Source: Streptomyces fructofermentans (GTDB lineage: Bacteria; Actinomycetota; Actinomycetes; Streptomycetales; Streptomycetaceae). From it: a stretch of DNA of 64,000 nt. The notes beneath the pieces are model-generated. The model saw nothing but the letters and a program-made list of their open reading frames with translations, had not been told where the DNA came from and searched no databases. The position numbers and the translations under genes were made by a program. Positions 15,751 through 24,093 of this stretch are shown piece after piece (positions within the stretch are counted from its first letter, which is position 1; each line of letters begins with the position of its first letter). The stretch spans positions 91,574 through 155,573 of the forward strand of contig NZ_BMWD01000010.1 in the NCBI RefSeq assembly GCF_014651055.1. Reading direction: 5' to 3'.

Positions 15751-15790
15751 GCAGCACGGCAGCACGGCAGCACGGCAGCACGGCAGCACG
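15751..15790. repeat. 8-bp tandem repeat, five copies
   Basis: GCAGCACG repeated five times without error, in the divergent region between the DUF817 gene and the hypothetical membrane protein at 15950. It lies about 65 bases upstream of the DUF817 start, where copy-number change could alter promoter spacing. Confidence 0.95.
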
Positions 15791-15949
15791 GCACTGCGGC
15801 AGACCGTGACGGCAGCCATGACGGCACAGCGCCACGGAACAGCGCGCGGGAACCGCCCCGGCAGCCCGGCCGGGCCCAAGGACCCGAAGGGCGAACGCGC
15901 TTTCTGCATATCCCTTGTTCGAGGCGCCGGCGTCGGACATGATCTGCGC

Positions 15950-16564
15950 GTGACCGATGACAAAGAGGCCTACGTGGTCCGATACGGCTGGACCTTCAAG
16001 TCCGCGCTCCTGGTGCTCTTCTCGGGGGCCGCGACCGCGCTGATGGTCCACCTCGGCCTGTCCTCGCTGACGCGCGTCGCGTGCGCGGTGTTCTTCGGTG
16101 CGTGCGCCGTGGTCCTGTGCGCGGTGTCGTTCAGCCGCAGGACCGCGCTGCGCGTCGACGGCGAGGGCGTCACGCTGGGCGGCCACGCGCTGTTCCGGTA
16201 CGGGTCGACCCTGCTCTTCGTGCCGTGGAGCGACATCGAGGCCCTGGTCCGGTGGGAGCAGGTGATCCGGCCCGGCGGAATGAAGGTGCCCGGCGACTTC
16301 ATGCTGCGGGTCAAGCAACCGTACCTGGGGATCAAGCGCCGTCCCGAACTGCCTCCGATGCCCAGCGCGGCCACACCGATGGGCTTCGCCAACTCGGCCG
16401 CGGTGATGGCCACGGCCCGTCACGTCCCGGGCCACTACGCGCACACGAGCCGCGCCGTGAGCGGCTGGAGGCTCGACGCGGACAAGCTCACCGCGGCGCT
16501 GGCCCGCTTCGCCCCCGGAGTGGAGCTCAAGGACCTCAGAGGCGGCGCCCTCAGCGACTGGTGA
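15950..16564 (+). CDS. Hypothetical membrane protein with PH-like domain character
   Basis: 204 residues from GTG 15950 (VTDDKEAYVVRYGWTFK). Two adjacent hydrophobic helices at about 15-35 (ALLVLFSGAATALMVHLGL) and 40-58 (VACAVFFGACAVVLCAVSF), then a cytoplasmic part beginning TALRVDGEGVTLGGHALFRYGSTLLFVPWSDIEALVRWEQV, the strand order and W-S-D-I-E motif of bacterial PH-like (bPH2/DUF304-type) domains. The rest ends AVSGWRLDADKLTAALARFAPGVEL. It probably sits in the membrane with the PH-like domain inside. Role unknown; single gene, convergent with nhaA. Confidence 0.7.
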   Translation: MTDDKEAYVVRYGWTFKSALLVLFSGAATALMVHLGLSSLTRVACAVFFGACAVVLCAVSFSRRTALRVDGEGVTLGGHALFRYGSTLLFVPWSDIEALVRWEQVIRPGGMKVPGDFMLRVKQPYLGIKRRPELPPMPSAATPMGFANSAAVMATARHVPGHYAHTSRAVSGWRLDADKLTAALARFAPGVELKDLRGGALSDW

Positions 16565-16575
16565 CGCGGCCCGAC

Positions 16576-16607
16576 GGCCACGCGCCGCGGATCAGGCGCG
16601 CGTGGCC
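16576..16607. terminator. Bidirectional hairpin between convergent genes
   Basis: GGCCACGCGC (16576-16585) pairs perfectly with GCGCGTGGCC (16598-16607). It sits 12 bases after the plus-strand stop at 16564 and overlaps the last codons and stop of the minus-strand nhaA fusion gene. Confidence 0.55.
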
Positions 16608-18439
16608 ATGGCCCGCTGGCGGGCCTGGTCCACGGCCGCGGACAGGGACTTGATGTCGTAGGCGCCGTGGTGCCGCCGCCCGTTGACGAAGAACGTCGGC
16701 GTGCCGGAGACGCCGCTCAGGTCCGCGGAGTCGACGTCCTCGGCGATCCGGCGGGCACCCCGGTGCCGCTCCAGGTCCTTGCGGAACCGCGCCATGTCGA
16801 GGCCGAGTTCGTCCGCGTACCGCAGCAGGTCGCGGGGGGTCAGCGCGGGCTGACGGTCCATCAGCAGGTCGTGCATCGGCCAGAACATGTCCTGTTCGGC
16901 GGCCGCCTCGGCAGCCTCCGCTGCGAGCTGCGCCCGCGGGTGGACGTCGGTGAGCGGAAGGTGGCGCCAGACGTACCGCACGTCCGCCTCGTGGCCCAGC
17001 AGGTCGCGTACCGCGGTCTCCGCCTGGCCGCAGTAGGGGCACTCGAAGTCGCCGTACTCGACCAGGGTGACGACCGCGTGCTCCGGCCCCCGCACCCGGT
17101 CGTGGCGCGGATCGACGGCGACGGCCAGATCGGTCAGCGGCTCGCTGTCGCCCAGCAGCGCGCGGGCCCTGCGCTCCGGGGGCAGCAGGGAGATCAGCCC
17201 GGACACACCCCAGCTGAGGACGAAGGCTCCCACCAGCGTCGACAGGATGCCGATCCGCGCCTGCTCCAGCTCCGCGCCCTCGAACGCCAGCGACGCGATC
17301 AGCAGCGACACCGTGAACGCGGCGCCGGCGATCGCGCCGCCCGCCGTCACGGCGCCCCAGCCCACGTTCGGCCTGAGCCGCCCCTTGGTGAGCCATCGGG
17401 CGGCGGCCATGGAACCCACCACGCCGATCACCTTGCCGACGACGAACCCGCACAGGATGCCCAGGGTGATGGGGGAGGTGAACGCGTCGCCGAGCTTCTC
17501 CGCGCTGAGCGGGATGCCCGCGTTGGCCAGCGCGAACAGCGGCACGATGACCAGGCTCACCCATGGCAGGAACAACTGCTCCAGGCGGTCGTTGGGCGAG
17601 ATGGCCGCGGCGAGGCCCTGGGCCGCCTCGCGCTGCAGCTCCGCCGTCGGCTGCTCGCGGAACAGACGGAACAGGCCGCTGGCCCGTTCGAGGTCTCCCC
17701 GGCTCGCGGGGTAGGCGATCACCAGCGCGCCCACGGCGAGACCCGTGACGACGGGGTCCACTCCCGCCTCGTGCAGTGCCACCCACACCACCACCGACAG
17801 TACGGCGCAGTACAGGGCGCGCCGGACCCCCAGCAGGCGCAGGCCGACGATCATGCCCAGCGCGGCGAGGGCCACCAGGAGCGCCGGCACATGGATGTCG
17901 TCGCTGTAGAACAGGGCGATGACGAGCAGCGCGACCAGGTCGTCGACGACGGAGATGGACAGCATGAACGCCCGCAGCGACGCCGGCAGTCTGGAGCCGA
18001 ACAGCACGAGGATGCCCAGCGCGAAGGCGGTGTCCGTGGACATCGCCACACCCCAGCCGTGCACGGAGGGGTGCCCGGCGTTGAAGGCGACGTAGATCAG
18101 GGCCGGGACGACCATGCTGGCCAGGCCGGCGATACCGCTCAGCACCACCCAGCGCCGGTCGCGGAGCTCGCCCATGTCGAACTCGCGGCGCGCCTCCAGG
18201 CCCACGAGGAAGAAGAACAGGCTCATCAGGCCCGCGTTGATCCATTCGTGGAGGTCGAGGGAGAGCTCGTGCGAGCCGAGGCCGATGTAGAGATGCGTCC
18301 GCCACACCGCCTCGTACGCGTGGGGCGCGACGTTGGCCCAGATGAGGGCGGCCGCGACCGCGGCGAGCAGCAGGGCCGCACTGCCGGTCTCGGTCCGCAC
18401 GAAGCTCTGCCAGCGTCTGGCGCGGCTCATCGAGGACAT
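16592..18439 (-). CDS. nhaA: Na+/H+ antiporter NhaA fused to a DsbA-like thioredoxin domain
   Basis: 615 residues from ATG 18439 (GAGAG upstream; GTG 18469 and ATG 18430 are alternatives). Residues about 15-420 are a complete NhaA with roughly 11-12 membrane helices. Key residues of the NhaA ion site are seen: Asp136 (MSTDTAFALGIL) and the adjacent pair Asp166-Asp167 (SVVDDLVAL). Residues about 435-615 are a DsbA/thioredoxin-4 domain with the redox motif CPYC (467-470) and a cis-Pro loop GTPTFFVNG near the end. This NhaA-DsbA architecture is a recognised actinobacterial fusion, though its physiological meaning is unknown; the domain could couple antiport to thiol state. No accessory gene is in the same transcript. 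Confidence 0.92.
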   Translation of the reverse strand: MSSMSRARRWQSFVRTETGSAALLLAAVAAALIWANVAPHAYEAVWRTHLYIGLGSHELSLDLHEWINAGLMSLFFFLVGLEARREFDMGELRDRRWVVLSGIAGLASMVVPALIYVAFNAGHPSVHGWGVAMSTDTAFALGILVLFGSRLPASLRAFMLSISVVDDLVALLVIALFYSDDIHVPALLVALAALGMIVGLRLLGVRRALYCAVLSVVVWVALHEAGVDPVVTGLAVGALVIAYPASRGDLERASGLFRLFREQPTAELQREAAQGLAAAISPNDRLEQLFLPWVSLVIVPLFALANAGIPLSAEKLGDAFTSPITLGILCGFVVGKVIGVVGSMAAARWLTKGRLRPNVGWGAVTAGGAIAGAAFTVSLLIASLAFEGAELEQARIGILSTLVGAFVLSWGVSGLISLLPPERRARALLGDSEPLTDLAVAVDPRHDRVRGPEHAVVTLVEYGDFECPYCGQAETAVRDLLGHEADVRYVWRHLPLTDVHPRAQLAAEAAEAAAEQDMFWPMHDLLMDRQPALTPRDLLRYADELGLDMARFRKDLERHRGARRIAEDVDSADLSGVSGTPTFFVNGRRHHGAYDIKSLSAAVDQARQRAMATRA

Positions 18440-18645
18440 CGGGCCGCTCTCGGGGCTGCTTGCGATCACCGCTCGATTATCACCAGTGGGACCGCCCGGC
18501 CCGGGCACGCCGGGCTCGCCCGCGCACGCGTCGGCGACTCCGGGGCTGCCCGCCTTTCGCCCCGGCGCCCGCGTGCGGCGGCGACCGCCTCCCGCCGTGC
18601 TGCCTCGAACGCGCCGCCTCCCCGAACGCGCCGCCGTGCCGCGCG

Positions 18646-19422
18646 TCAGGAGCAGTCGTACGTGAACCGCGTGGCGGCGGGACCGGCGGGACCGGCGGGG
18701 GAGACGATGCGCAGCTCGGCCCTGGCCCGGTAGTTCCCCTCGCCCTCGAAGGTCCACAGCAGGTGCACCCGTGCCTGCTTCCGGCCCGAAGGCAGCACCT
18801 CGCGCAGGACCGCCGAGGTGGTGCCGTCGCTGCGCACCCAGCGGTACGACACCGTTCCCGCCCGGCCGTTCGTGGTGATCACACCGACGATGTCCGCGGT
18901 GCCCTCGCAGCCGAGCGACGCCTCGCGGGACGTGACCGTCACGGCTTCGACGGTGACGGCGCTCCCGGAGCGGTGCCAGGCGAGGAACGCGATGACCGCG
19001 ATCAGCACCACCAGCGGCAGGGCGTGCCGGCGGAGGCCGCGGCGCCGGGCAGGTGCCGGTGCGCCGACGGCGGGCAGCGTGGTGTGCGAGCGGTGCGCGA
19101 GGGAGGCGGTCACACCGGGGCCGAAACGCAGGACGGTGCCCTCGACACGATCAGGCGGCGTCTCCGGTGCGCGGGGTGCGCCGGGCGCGAGGAGCGTCGG
19201 GTCCGGGGCGGGTCCGTCCGGAAGCGTCCGTTCCGGGACGGTCCGCTCCTCGGCCCGTACCGTGTCCCGTTCGGGCTGCTCCTCGGCCCGTACGGTGTCC
19301 GGCTCGGGCCGCTGGAACCAGTGGCTGCCCAGCACGGTGGCGCTGTACTCGCTGTCGCGGGCCGAGTCCTGGGGCGGTGTCTCGCCGCCCGGTCCGGGAG
19401 CCCGGTCGTTGGTGGCGGTCAT
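18646..19422 (-). CDS. Membrane protein with kinase-like extracellular Ig-type domain (kinase companion)
   Basis: 258 residues. The first 130 are an acidic/Pro-rich cytoplasmic region with repeats of DTVRAEE; a basic stretch (ARRRGLRRH) precedes one membrane helix (LPLVVLIAVIAFLAW, about 132-147). The outside part, about 105 residues, reads GCEGTADIVGVITTNGRAGTVSYRWVRSDG...VHLLWTFEGEGNYRARAEL...TRFTYDCS and is of the same type as the extracellular end of the preceding kinase (GTATITVTTDGTGPISVTFAWFTGD...TADHTFAGKGCYW...TRQCTIG), each bracketed by cysteines. The start overlaps the kinase stop by 4 bp (ATGA), so they form a two-gene operon and may act as a receptor pair. Confidence 0.75.
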   Translation of the reverse strand: MTATNDRAPGPGGETPPQDSARDSEYSATVLGSHWFQRPEPDTVRAEEQPERDTVRAEERTVPERTLPDGPAPDPTLLAPGAPRAPETPPDRVEGTVLRFGPGVTASLAHRSHTTLPAVGAPAPARRRGLRRHALPLVVLIAVIAFLAWHRSGSAVTVEAVTVTSREASLGCEGTADIVGVITTNGRAGTVSYRWVRSDGTTSAVLREVLPSGRKQARVHLLWTFEGEGNYRARAELRIVSPAGPAGPAATRFTYDCS

Positions 19423-21071
19423 CCGATCGTGCACTGTCTCGTGAGGAGTTGCTGCGACGCGCCGCCGTCGGCGGACGCGGGGGCGCTGGTGGCTTGGACG
19501 CCCCAGTAGCAGCCCTTGCCCGCGAAGGTGTGGTCGGCCGTGAGCGTGTACTGCGTGGCGCCGCTGCGTTCGAAGGTCTGGGACCCGCCGTCCGGAGCGC
19601 CGAGCTGCCCGCCCGTGTCACCCGTGAACCAGGCGAAGGTGACCGAGATCGGCCCGGTGCCGTCCGTGGTCACGGTGATCGTGGCCGTGCCCGTCGAGGG
19701 GCCCGTCTGCCGGAAACCGGACACCGCGATGTCCTTCACCGCCGGGGCAACGGGTCCCGTGGGCCCGGTCGGTGACTCGGTGGGCGGCGTGGTCGTCGGT
19801 GTGGCCCCGCCCGGCGGCGGGTCCTCCTCGTCCGGGTCCGGGGCCTCGGCCGACGGGCCGCCGCTGTCGGAGGGGTCGGCGCCGGCGGACGCCGAGGCAG
19901 ACGCGTCGTCCGACGCGCTGCCGGTCGGGGAGGCGGAGGGCCCGTCCGAGGGCGACGCGGTGGGGCCCGACTCGACCCCGGGCTGCGCGCTCGTCGTGGC
20001 GAGCGCCTTCCCGGCCTGCTCGGTGTCGGGGCTCCCGCCCCCCGGCGTGCCGTAGGCGAGGAGGACCGCGAGGAGCGCCGCCCCGGCGGACACGAGCGCG
20101 CCGGGGAGGGTGGGCCGCCACCCGCGGCCCCTTCCGGCACCCCCGGCGGGGCTCTGCCGCAGCACGGTGCGTGCGGTGTCCGTGGTGGACTCGGCTCGGG
20201 TACGGGCGGAGGGGAGGAGCAGCGCCAGCAGGGCCACGAGCGCGGCGAGGCGGGCACGGCCGCGCTCCTCCCAGTCGGGTCCGTAGCCCGCCACGGCCGC
20301 CGCCTCCAGCTCCGCGACGAACGCCTCGGCGTGCGACGGCCGTTCCGCGGGCGACTTGGCCAGGCCGCGGCGGACCAGGGGCCGCACCGCCTCGGGCACC
20401 TCGTCGCAGGGCACGGGCGCGTCGATGTGCCGCAGGGCGAGTTCGGCGATGTTCTCGCCCGCGTACGGCTTGCGACCCGTCAGGCACTCGAAGAAGGTGG
20501 CGGTGGCGGCGTACACGTCGCCCGCCGGGGAGGCGGGTGCGCCGGTCCACTGCTCAGGGGCCATGTAGGAGGGGGTTCCGGCCACTCCGGCGCTGTCGCC
20601 GCTGGTCACGGCGATGCCGAAGTCGACCAGCTTGGACGCGCCGTCGGGCATCACCAGGACGTTGTCCGGCTTGTAGTCGCGGTGGACCACGCCGATCCGG
20701 TGCGCGTCCGCCAGCCCGAGCAGCGAGCCCTTGAGCAGGACGAGCGCGGCCTCGGCGTCGAGCGGTTCGCTCCCGCTGAGCAGCGACCGGAGCGAGACGC
20801 CCTCCACCAGCTCCATCACGATGGCGGCGCCGTCGGGGCTCTCGACGTACTCGTAGAGCCCGGTGACGTACGGGCTGTCCAGGCCGCCGAGCAGGCGAGC
20901 CTCGGCGCGGAAGTCGTGCACGAAGCCGGGGCGGGTGTGCAGCGACTCACTGAGGTACTTCACCGCGACCGCGATGCCGGTGTCCTCGTGCACGGCCAGT
21001 ACGACCCGCCCACTCGCCCCGGATCCGAGTTCGAGCGACTCGGTGTATCCGGGAACTGCCCATGTGCTCAT
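19419..21071 (-). CDS. Receptor-type Ser/Thr protein kinase
   Basis: 550 residues from ATG 21071 with GAGGGG upstream. Kinase domain about 8-265: glycine loop ELGSGASGRVVLA, ATP-binding Lys38 (AVAVKYL), catalytic loop VVHRDYKPDNVL, DFG in LVDFGIA, and GTPSYMAPEQW with the APE motif. A hydrophobic stretch (ARLAALVALLALLLP) and a second helix (LPGALVSAGAALLAVLLAYG, about 345-365) place the rest outside. The ectodomain is a long Ser/Pro/Asp-rich linker followed by a roughly 100-residue Ig-like domain with two Cys near its end, not PASTA repeats. It is followed by a coupled gene with the same ectodomain type. Target and ligand unknown. Confidence 0.88.
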   Translation of the reverse strand: MSTWAVPGYTESLELGSGASGRVVLAVHEDTGIAVAVKYLSESLHTRPGFVHDFRAEARLLGGLDSPYVTGLYEYVESPDGAAIVMELVEGVSLRSLLSGSEPLDAEAALVLLKGSLLGLADAHRIGVVHRDYKPDNVLVMPDGASKLVDFGIAVTSGDSAGVAGTPSYMAPEQWTGAPASPAGDVYAATATFFECLTGRKPYAGENIAELALRHIDAPVPCDEVPEAVRPLVRRGLAKSPAERPSHAEAFVAELEAAAVAGYGPDWEERGRARLAALVALLALLLPSARTRAESTTDTARTVLRQSPAGGAGRGRGWRPTLPGALVSAGAALLAVLLAYGTPGGGSPDTEQAGKALATTSAQPGVESGPTASPSDGPSASPTGSASDDASASASAGADPSDSGGPSAEAPDPDEEDPPPGGATPTTTPPTESPTGPTGPVAPAVKDIAVSGFRQTGPSTGTATITVTTDGTGPISVTFAWFTGDTGGQLGAPDGGSQTFERSGATQYTLTADHTFAGKGCYWGVQATSAPASADGGASQQLLTRQCTIG

Positions 21072-21306
21072 CCGTGTCCCCTCGGGGCTGTCGTGGTCCC
21101 GGCACTCTTCCGGTACTCGGAGTGCTCGGGCCACGCGATGTGAGACACATTTTCGGCCACGTCGGTTGCGGTGATACCGGGCCGGTGGTTGCGGATGGGC
21201 CACGGATGGGCGGATTCACACGTTCCGTCGCCGCGCCTTCCGGCCGTTCTCCCTGGCCGCGAGGGGGAACGGTCCGAAGTACCGTACGGAGGACCGGTGC
21301 GGGCCC

Positions 21307-21375
21307 GTGCGCGGGACCACACCCGGTCCGTGCGCGGGACCACACCCGGTCCGTGCGCGGGACCACACTCCGTCC
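21307..21375. repeat. 23-bp tandem repeat, three copies
   Basis: GTGCGCGGGACCACACCCGGTCC at 21307-21329 and 21330-21352, with a third copy (21353-21375) differing at one base. It occupies the 314-bp gap between the kinase start and the ammonia-lyase stop, only 11 bases after the latter. The rest of the gap (21072-21306) holds the kinase promoter region and nothing else recognisable. Confidence 0.92.
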
Positions 21376-21385
21376 GTGGGGCGTG

Positions 21386-22423
21386 TCACACCCCTTCGGT
21401 ACGCCGTTCCCTCCGCGCGGCCGAGGCGGGCTGCGCCCCGACGGCGCCGCAGAGTTCGGCGAAGCGCGCCGCGTCCACGTTGCCGCCGGACACGACCGCC
21501 CCGACGCGGGCCGGCAGGTCGCCCACGCGGCCGTTCAGCAGGGCTGCCAGCGCAGTGGCACCGCTGGGCTCCGTGACGATCTTGAGGTGTTCGAAGGCGA
21601 ACCTCATCGCGTCACGGATCTCGTCGTCCGAGACGAGGACCACCTGGTCGACGAGCCGCCGGATCACGGAGAAGGTCAACTCGCCGGGGCTGGGCGTCGC
21701 CTGCCCGTCCGCCACGGTGCGCGGCACCGGCACGGTGACGAGCCGCCCGGCCTCCAGGGACCGCTTGGTGTCGTCGCCGGCCTCCGGCTCGACGCCGACG
21801 ACCCGGACATCCGGGTGGAGGGCCTTCGCGGCCGTGGCGCAGCCCGCGATGAGCCCGCCGCCGCCGACGGGCACGACGAGAGCGTCCAGCGGGCCGACTT
21901 CCTCCAGGAGTTCGAGGGCGACGGTGCCCTGGCCCGCGATGACGTCCGCGTGGTCGAAGGGCGGGATGAACGCCAGCCCGCGCTCGACCGCCAGCGCCTC
22001 GGTCAGGGGCACCGGGTCGCCCGCGTAGCGGTCGTACGTGACGATCTCGGCCCCGTAGCCGAGGGTGGCGTCCCGTTTCGAGCGCGGGGCGTCCTCGGGC
22101 ATCACGATGACGGCGGTCGTGCCGAGTTCCCGCGCCGCCAGTGCGACGGCCTGGGCGTGGTTGCCCGACGAGTAGGCGACGACACCCGCCGCCCGCTGCG
22201 CGGGAGTCAGCCGGGCGACCGCGTTGTACGCGCCGCGGAACTTGAAGGCGCCGACGCGCTGGAAGTTCTCGCACTTGAGGAACACCTCGGCTCCCACGCG
22301 TGCGTCCAGGGTCCGCGAGCGCAGGACCGGAGTGCGGTGGGCGACACCGGTCAGGCCCGCCGCCGCGGAGCGGACGTCGTCCAGGGTGACCACGGGGGAG
22401 GGGACCTGGCCGGGCGCCGTCAT
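21386..22423 (-). CDS. PLP-dependent threonine/serine ammonia-lyase-type enzyme
   Basis: 345 residues, the length of single-domain threonine/serine dehydratases and threo-3-hydroxyaspartate ammonia-lyases (no ACT domain). PLP Lys61 in FQRVGAFKFRGA, SSGNHAQAVA phosphate/substrate loop, and the glycine-rich PVGGGGLIAG are all present, with VSGGNVD at the C-terminus. Without an ACT domain it is probably catabolic or racemase/dehydratase-like rather than the isoleucine-feedback enzyme. Fold-type II cytosolic enzyme; it would convert threonine or serine to the 2-oxo acid and ammonia. Single gene with no obvious operon partner. Confidence 0.9.
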   Translation of the reverse strand: MTAPGQVPSPVVTLDDVRSAAAGLTGVAHRTPVLRSRTLDARVGAEVFLKCENFQRVGAFKFRGAYNAVARLTPAQRAAGVVAYSSGNHAQAVALAARELGTTAVIVMPEDAPRSKRDATLGYGAEIVTYDRYAGDPVPLTEALAVERGLAFIPPFDHADVIAGQGTVALELLEEVGPLDALVVPVGGGGLIAGCATAAKALHPDVRVVGVEPEAGDDTKRSLEAGRLVTVPVPRTVADGQATPSPGELTFSVIRRLVDQVVLVSDDEIRDAMRFAFEHLKIVTEPSGATALAALLNGRVGDLPARVGAVVSGGNVDAARFAELCGAVGAQPASAARRERRTEGV

Positions 22424-22644
22424 CGCTGTGCTCCGTCGGTGTGCTGTCGCAGGCCGCCGCGCCCGGCGAGTAGGGGTGAGTGGGCGCGGGCCGCGGGGGC
22501 CGTCCTGGTGGTACGAGGCGTCATGGTGATCACCATGTCATCCGGCGGCCCGCTCCTTCCAGACCGGTGGGGTTCCGATGACGCGGGCGGCCGGCGGTCT
22601 CCGTGGCGGGGCCGAGATCGAGGCCGGGGTCGGGGGCGGGGTCG

Positions 22645-22696
22645 GAGTCCTGGACCGGAGTCCTGGACCGGGGTCCCGGATCGGCGTCCCGGACGG
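22645..22696. repeat. 13-bp tandem repeat, four copies
   Basis: GAGTCCTGGACCG at 22645-22657 and 22658-22670, then GGGTCCCGGATCG (22671-22683) and GCGTCCCGGACGG (22684-22696). It fills part of the 337-bp gap between the P450 stop and the ammonia-lyase start (22424-22760), where no gene was found. The core GTCCTGGA recurs in the 13-bp array at 58834 (opposite orientation). Confidence 0.85.
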
Positions 22697-22760
22697 CGGT
22701 CCCCGGTTCGCGCGCTGGGCCGCCGTCCGGGAGCACCGGTGCACCGCACGGCGCTCCCGG

Positions 22761-24020
22761 TCAGGCGGGCGTCGGCGTGAAGCGCACCGGCAGCGACTGC
22801 GGACCGCGGGTGAACACGCCCCGCTCGACCGGATCGAAACCGTCGGCGAGCCGCAGGTCCGGCAGGGCGTCGAGCAGGTGGTTCAGGCCCGTCTCCACCT
22901 CCGCCTTGGCCAGCAGCGCCCCCACGCAGAAGTGCCGGCCGAGCGCGAAGGCCAGATGGTCGGCGGCGGCCGAGAACGCGGACGTCGTCGACAGGTCGTC
23001 GCGGAAGATGTCGAAGCGGTCCGGGTCGCGGTACCGCCGGGTGTCCCGGTTGGCGGCGCCGATCAGGCACGTCACCGTGGCGCCCGCGGGGACGACACCG
23101 CCGGAGAACTCCACCTCGGTGGCCGACTGGCGCATGATCATGTGCACCGGCGGGGTGTACCGCAGTGTCTCGGCGAACGCCGCGGCGATGAGGGCGCGGT
23201 CCTCCCGGACCGCCGCCAACTGGTCCGGGTGGGCGAGGAGGTTGGCCAGGATGCTCGCGATGGCCTTGTCGGTGGTCTCGCCCCCGGCCGCCAGCAGCAG
23301 ACTGCAGAACGCCTTGATGTCCTCGTCGCTCATCCGCACGCCGTCCACCTCCGCGGCGCACAGCACGGACAGGAGGTCGTCACCCGGGTCGGCCCGGCGC
23401 TCGCGGATGACCGGGATCATGTACTCGGCGAACTCCACCCGCGTGCGTTCACCGGCCGCGGTCACCTCCGGGTCGCCCGTGAGGTTGCCGAGGAAGGCGA
23501 TGACCGTGGTGTACCAGCCGTGGAAACGGGAGCGGTCCGCCCTGTCGAGGCCCAGCATGTCGGCGATGACGTTCACCGGGAACCGGGTCGCGTAGTCGCC
23601 GACGATGTCCGCCGAGCCCTTGCCGCGGAAGGCGTCGACGAGTTCGCGCGAGTTGCGCTCGATGACGGGCAGGAACTTCTCCTGGAGGTCGGCGCCCCGG
23701 AACGCCGGTGCCACGAGGGCACGCCGTACCGCGTGCTCGCGGCCGTCCAGTTGGAGGATGGTCCTGCCGTGGACGGGCTCGAGCTGCCAGGAGTAGTTGT
23801 CGGTCGTGAACTCGGCCCGCCTGTCCTTGAAGACGCGCTCGACGTCCTCGTACCGGGACACGACGTAGCTCCGCATGGCCTCGTGCCAGAACAGGGGCTC
23901 CTCCTCCCGCAGTACGCGGTAGGCCGGGTACGGGTCCGCCGCGAACTCCGCGGAGAGGATGTCGGGGGCCTGTCGGGCTGCGGACACGGAGAACTCCTCC
24001 TGCTGGTCGGCGTCGGTCAC
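22761..24020 (-). CDS. Cytochrome P450
   Basis: 419 residues from GTG 24020, a typical soluble bacterial P450. The I-helix oxygen-binding motif is LLLAAGGETTDKAI (GGETT in place of AGxDT), the K-helix ExxR is ETLR, and the haem loop is FALGRHFCVGALLAKAE with Cys365 as the thiolate ligand. FPVNVIADMLGLD and LDGREHAVRRALVAPAF are also family hallmarks. No ferredoxin, reductase or biosynthetic gene is adjacent, so electron partners must be elsewhere and the substrate cannot be predicted. Resembles the stand-alone P450s numerous in Streptomyces. Confidence 0.95.
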   Translation of the reverse strand: MTDADQQEEFSVSAARQAPDILSAEFAADPYPAYRVLREEEPLFWHEAMRSYVVSRYEDVERVFKDRRAEFTTDNYSWQLEPVHGRTILQLDGREHAVRRALVAPAFRGADLQEKFLPVIERNSRELVDAFRGKGSADIVGDYATRFPVNVIADMLGLDRADRSRFHGWYTTVIAFLGNLTGDPEVTAAGERTRVEFAEYMIPVIRERRADPGDDLLSVLCAAEVDGVRMSDEDIKAFCSLLLAAGGETTDKAIASILANLLAHPDQLAAVREDRALIAAAFAETLRYTPPVHMIMRQSATEVEFSGGVVPAGATVTCLIGAANRDTRRYRDPDRFDIFRDDLSTTSAFSAAADHLAFALGRHFCVGALLAKAEVETGLNHLLDALPDLRLADGFDPVERGVFTRGPQSLPVRFTPTPA

Positions 24021-24093
24021 CGACGAGGCTACGGATCACCGCCCGGCCGACACAGGCAACTCCTGGCCGAATCAGCCGCGTTGCCCCGCCGGC

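Noticed and set aside
16592..18439. Separate nhaA and dsbA genes.
   Set aside because: The frame is continuous through the junction with no start site or ribosome site before the thioredoxin domain, and the fusion is a known architecture.
21307..21375. CRISPR array.
   Set aside because: Units are directly adjacent with no spacers, only three copies, and no cas gene is near.
22761..24020. P450 as part of a natural-product cluster with the neighbouring ammonia-lyase.
   Set aside because: No ferredoxin, synthase, transporter or regulator is associated; the genes are separated by repeats and differ in apparent role.
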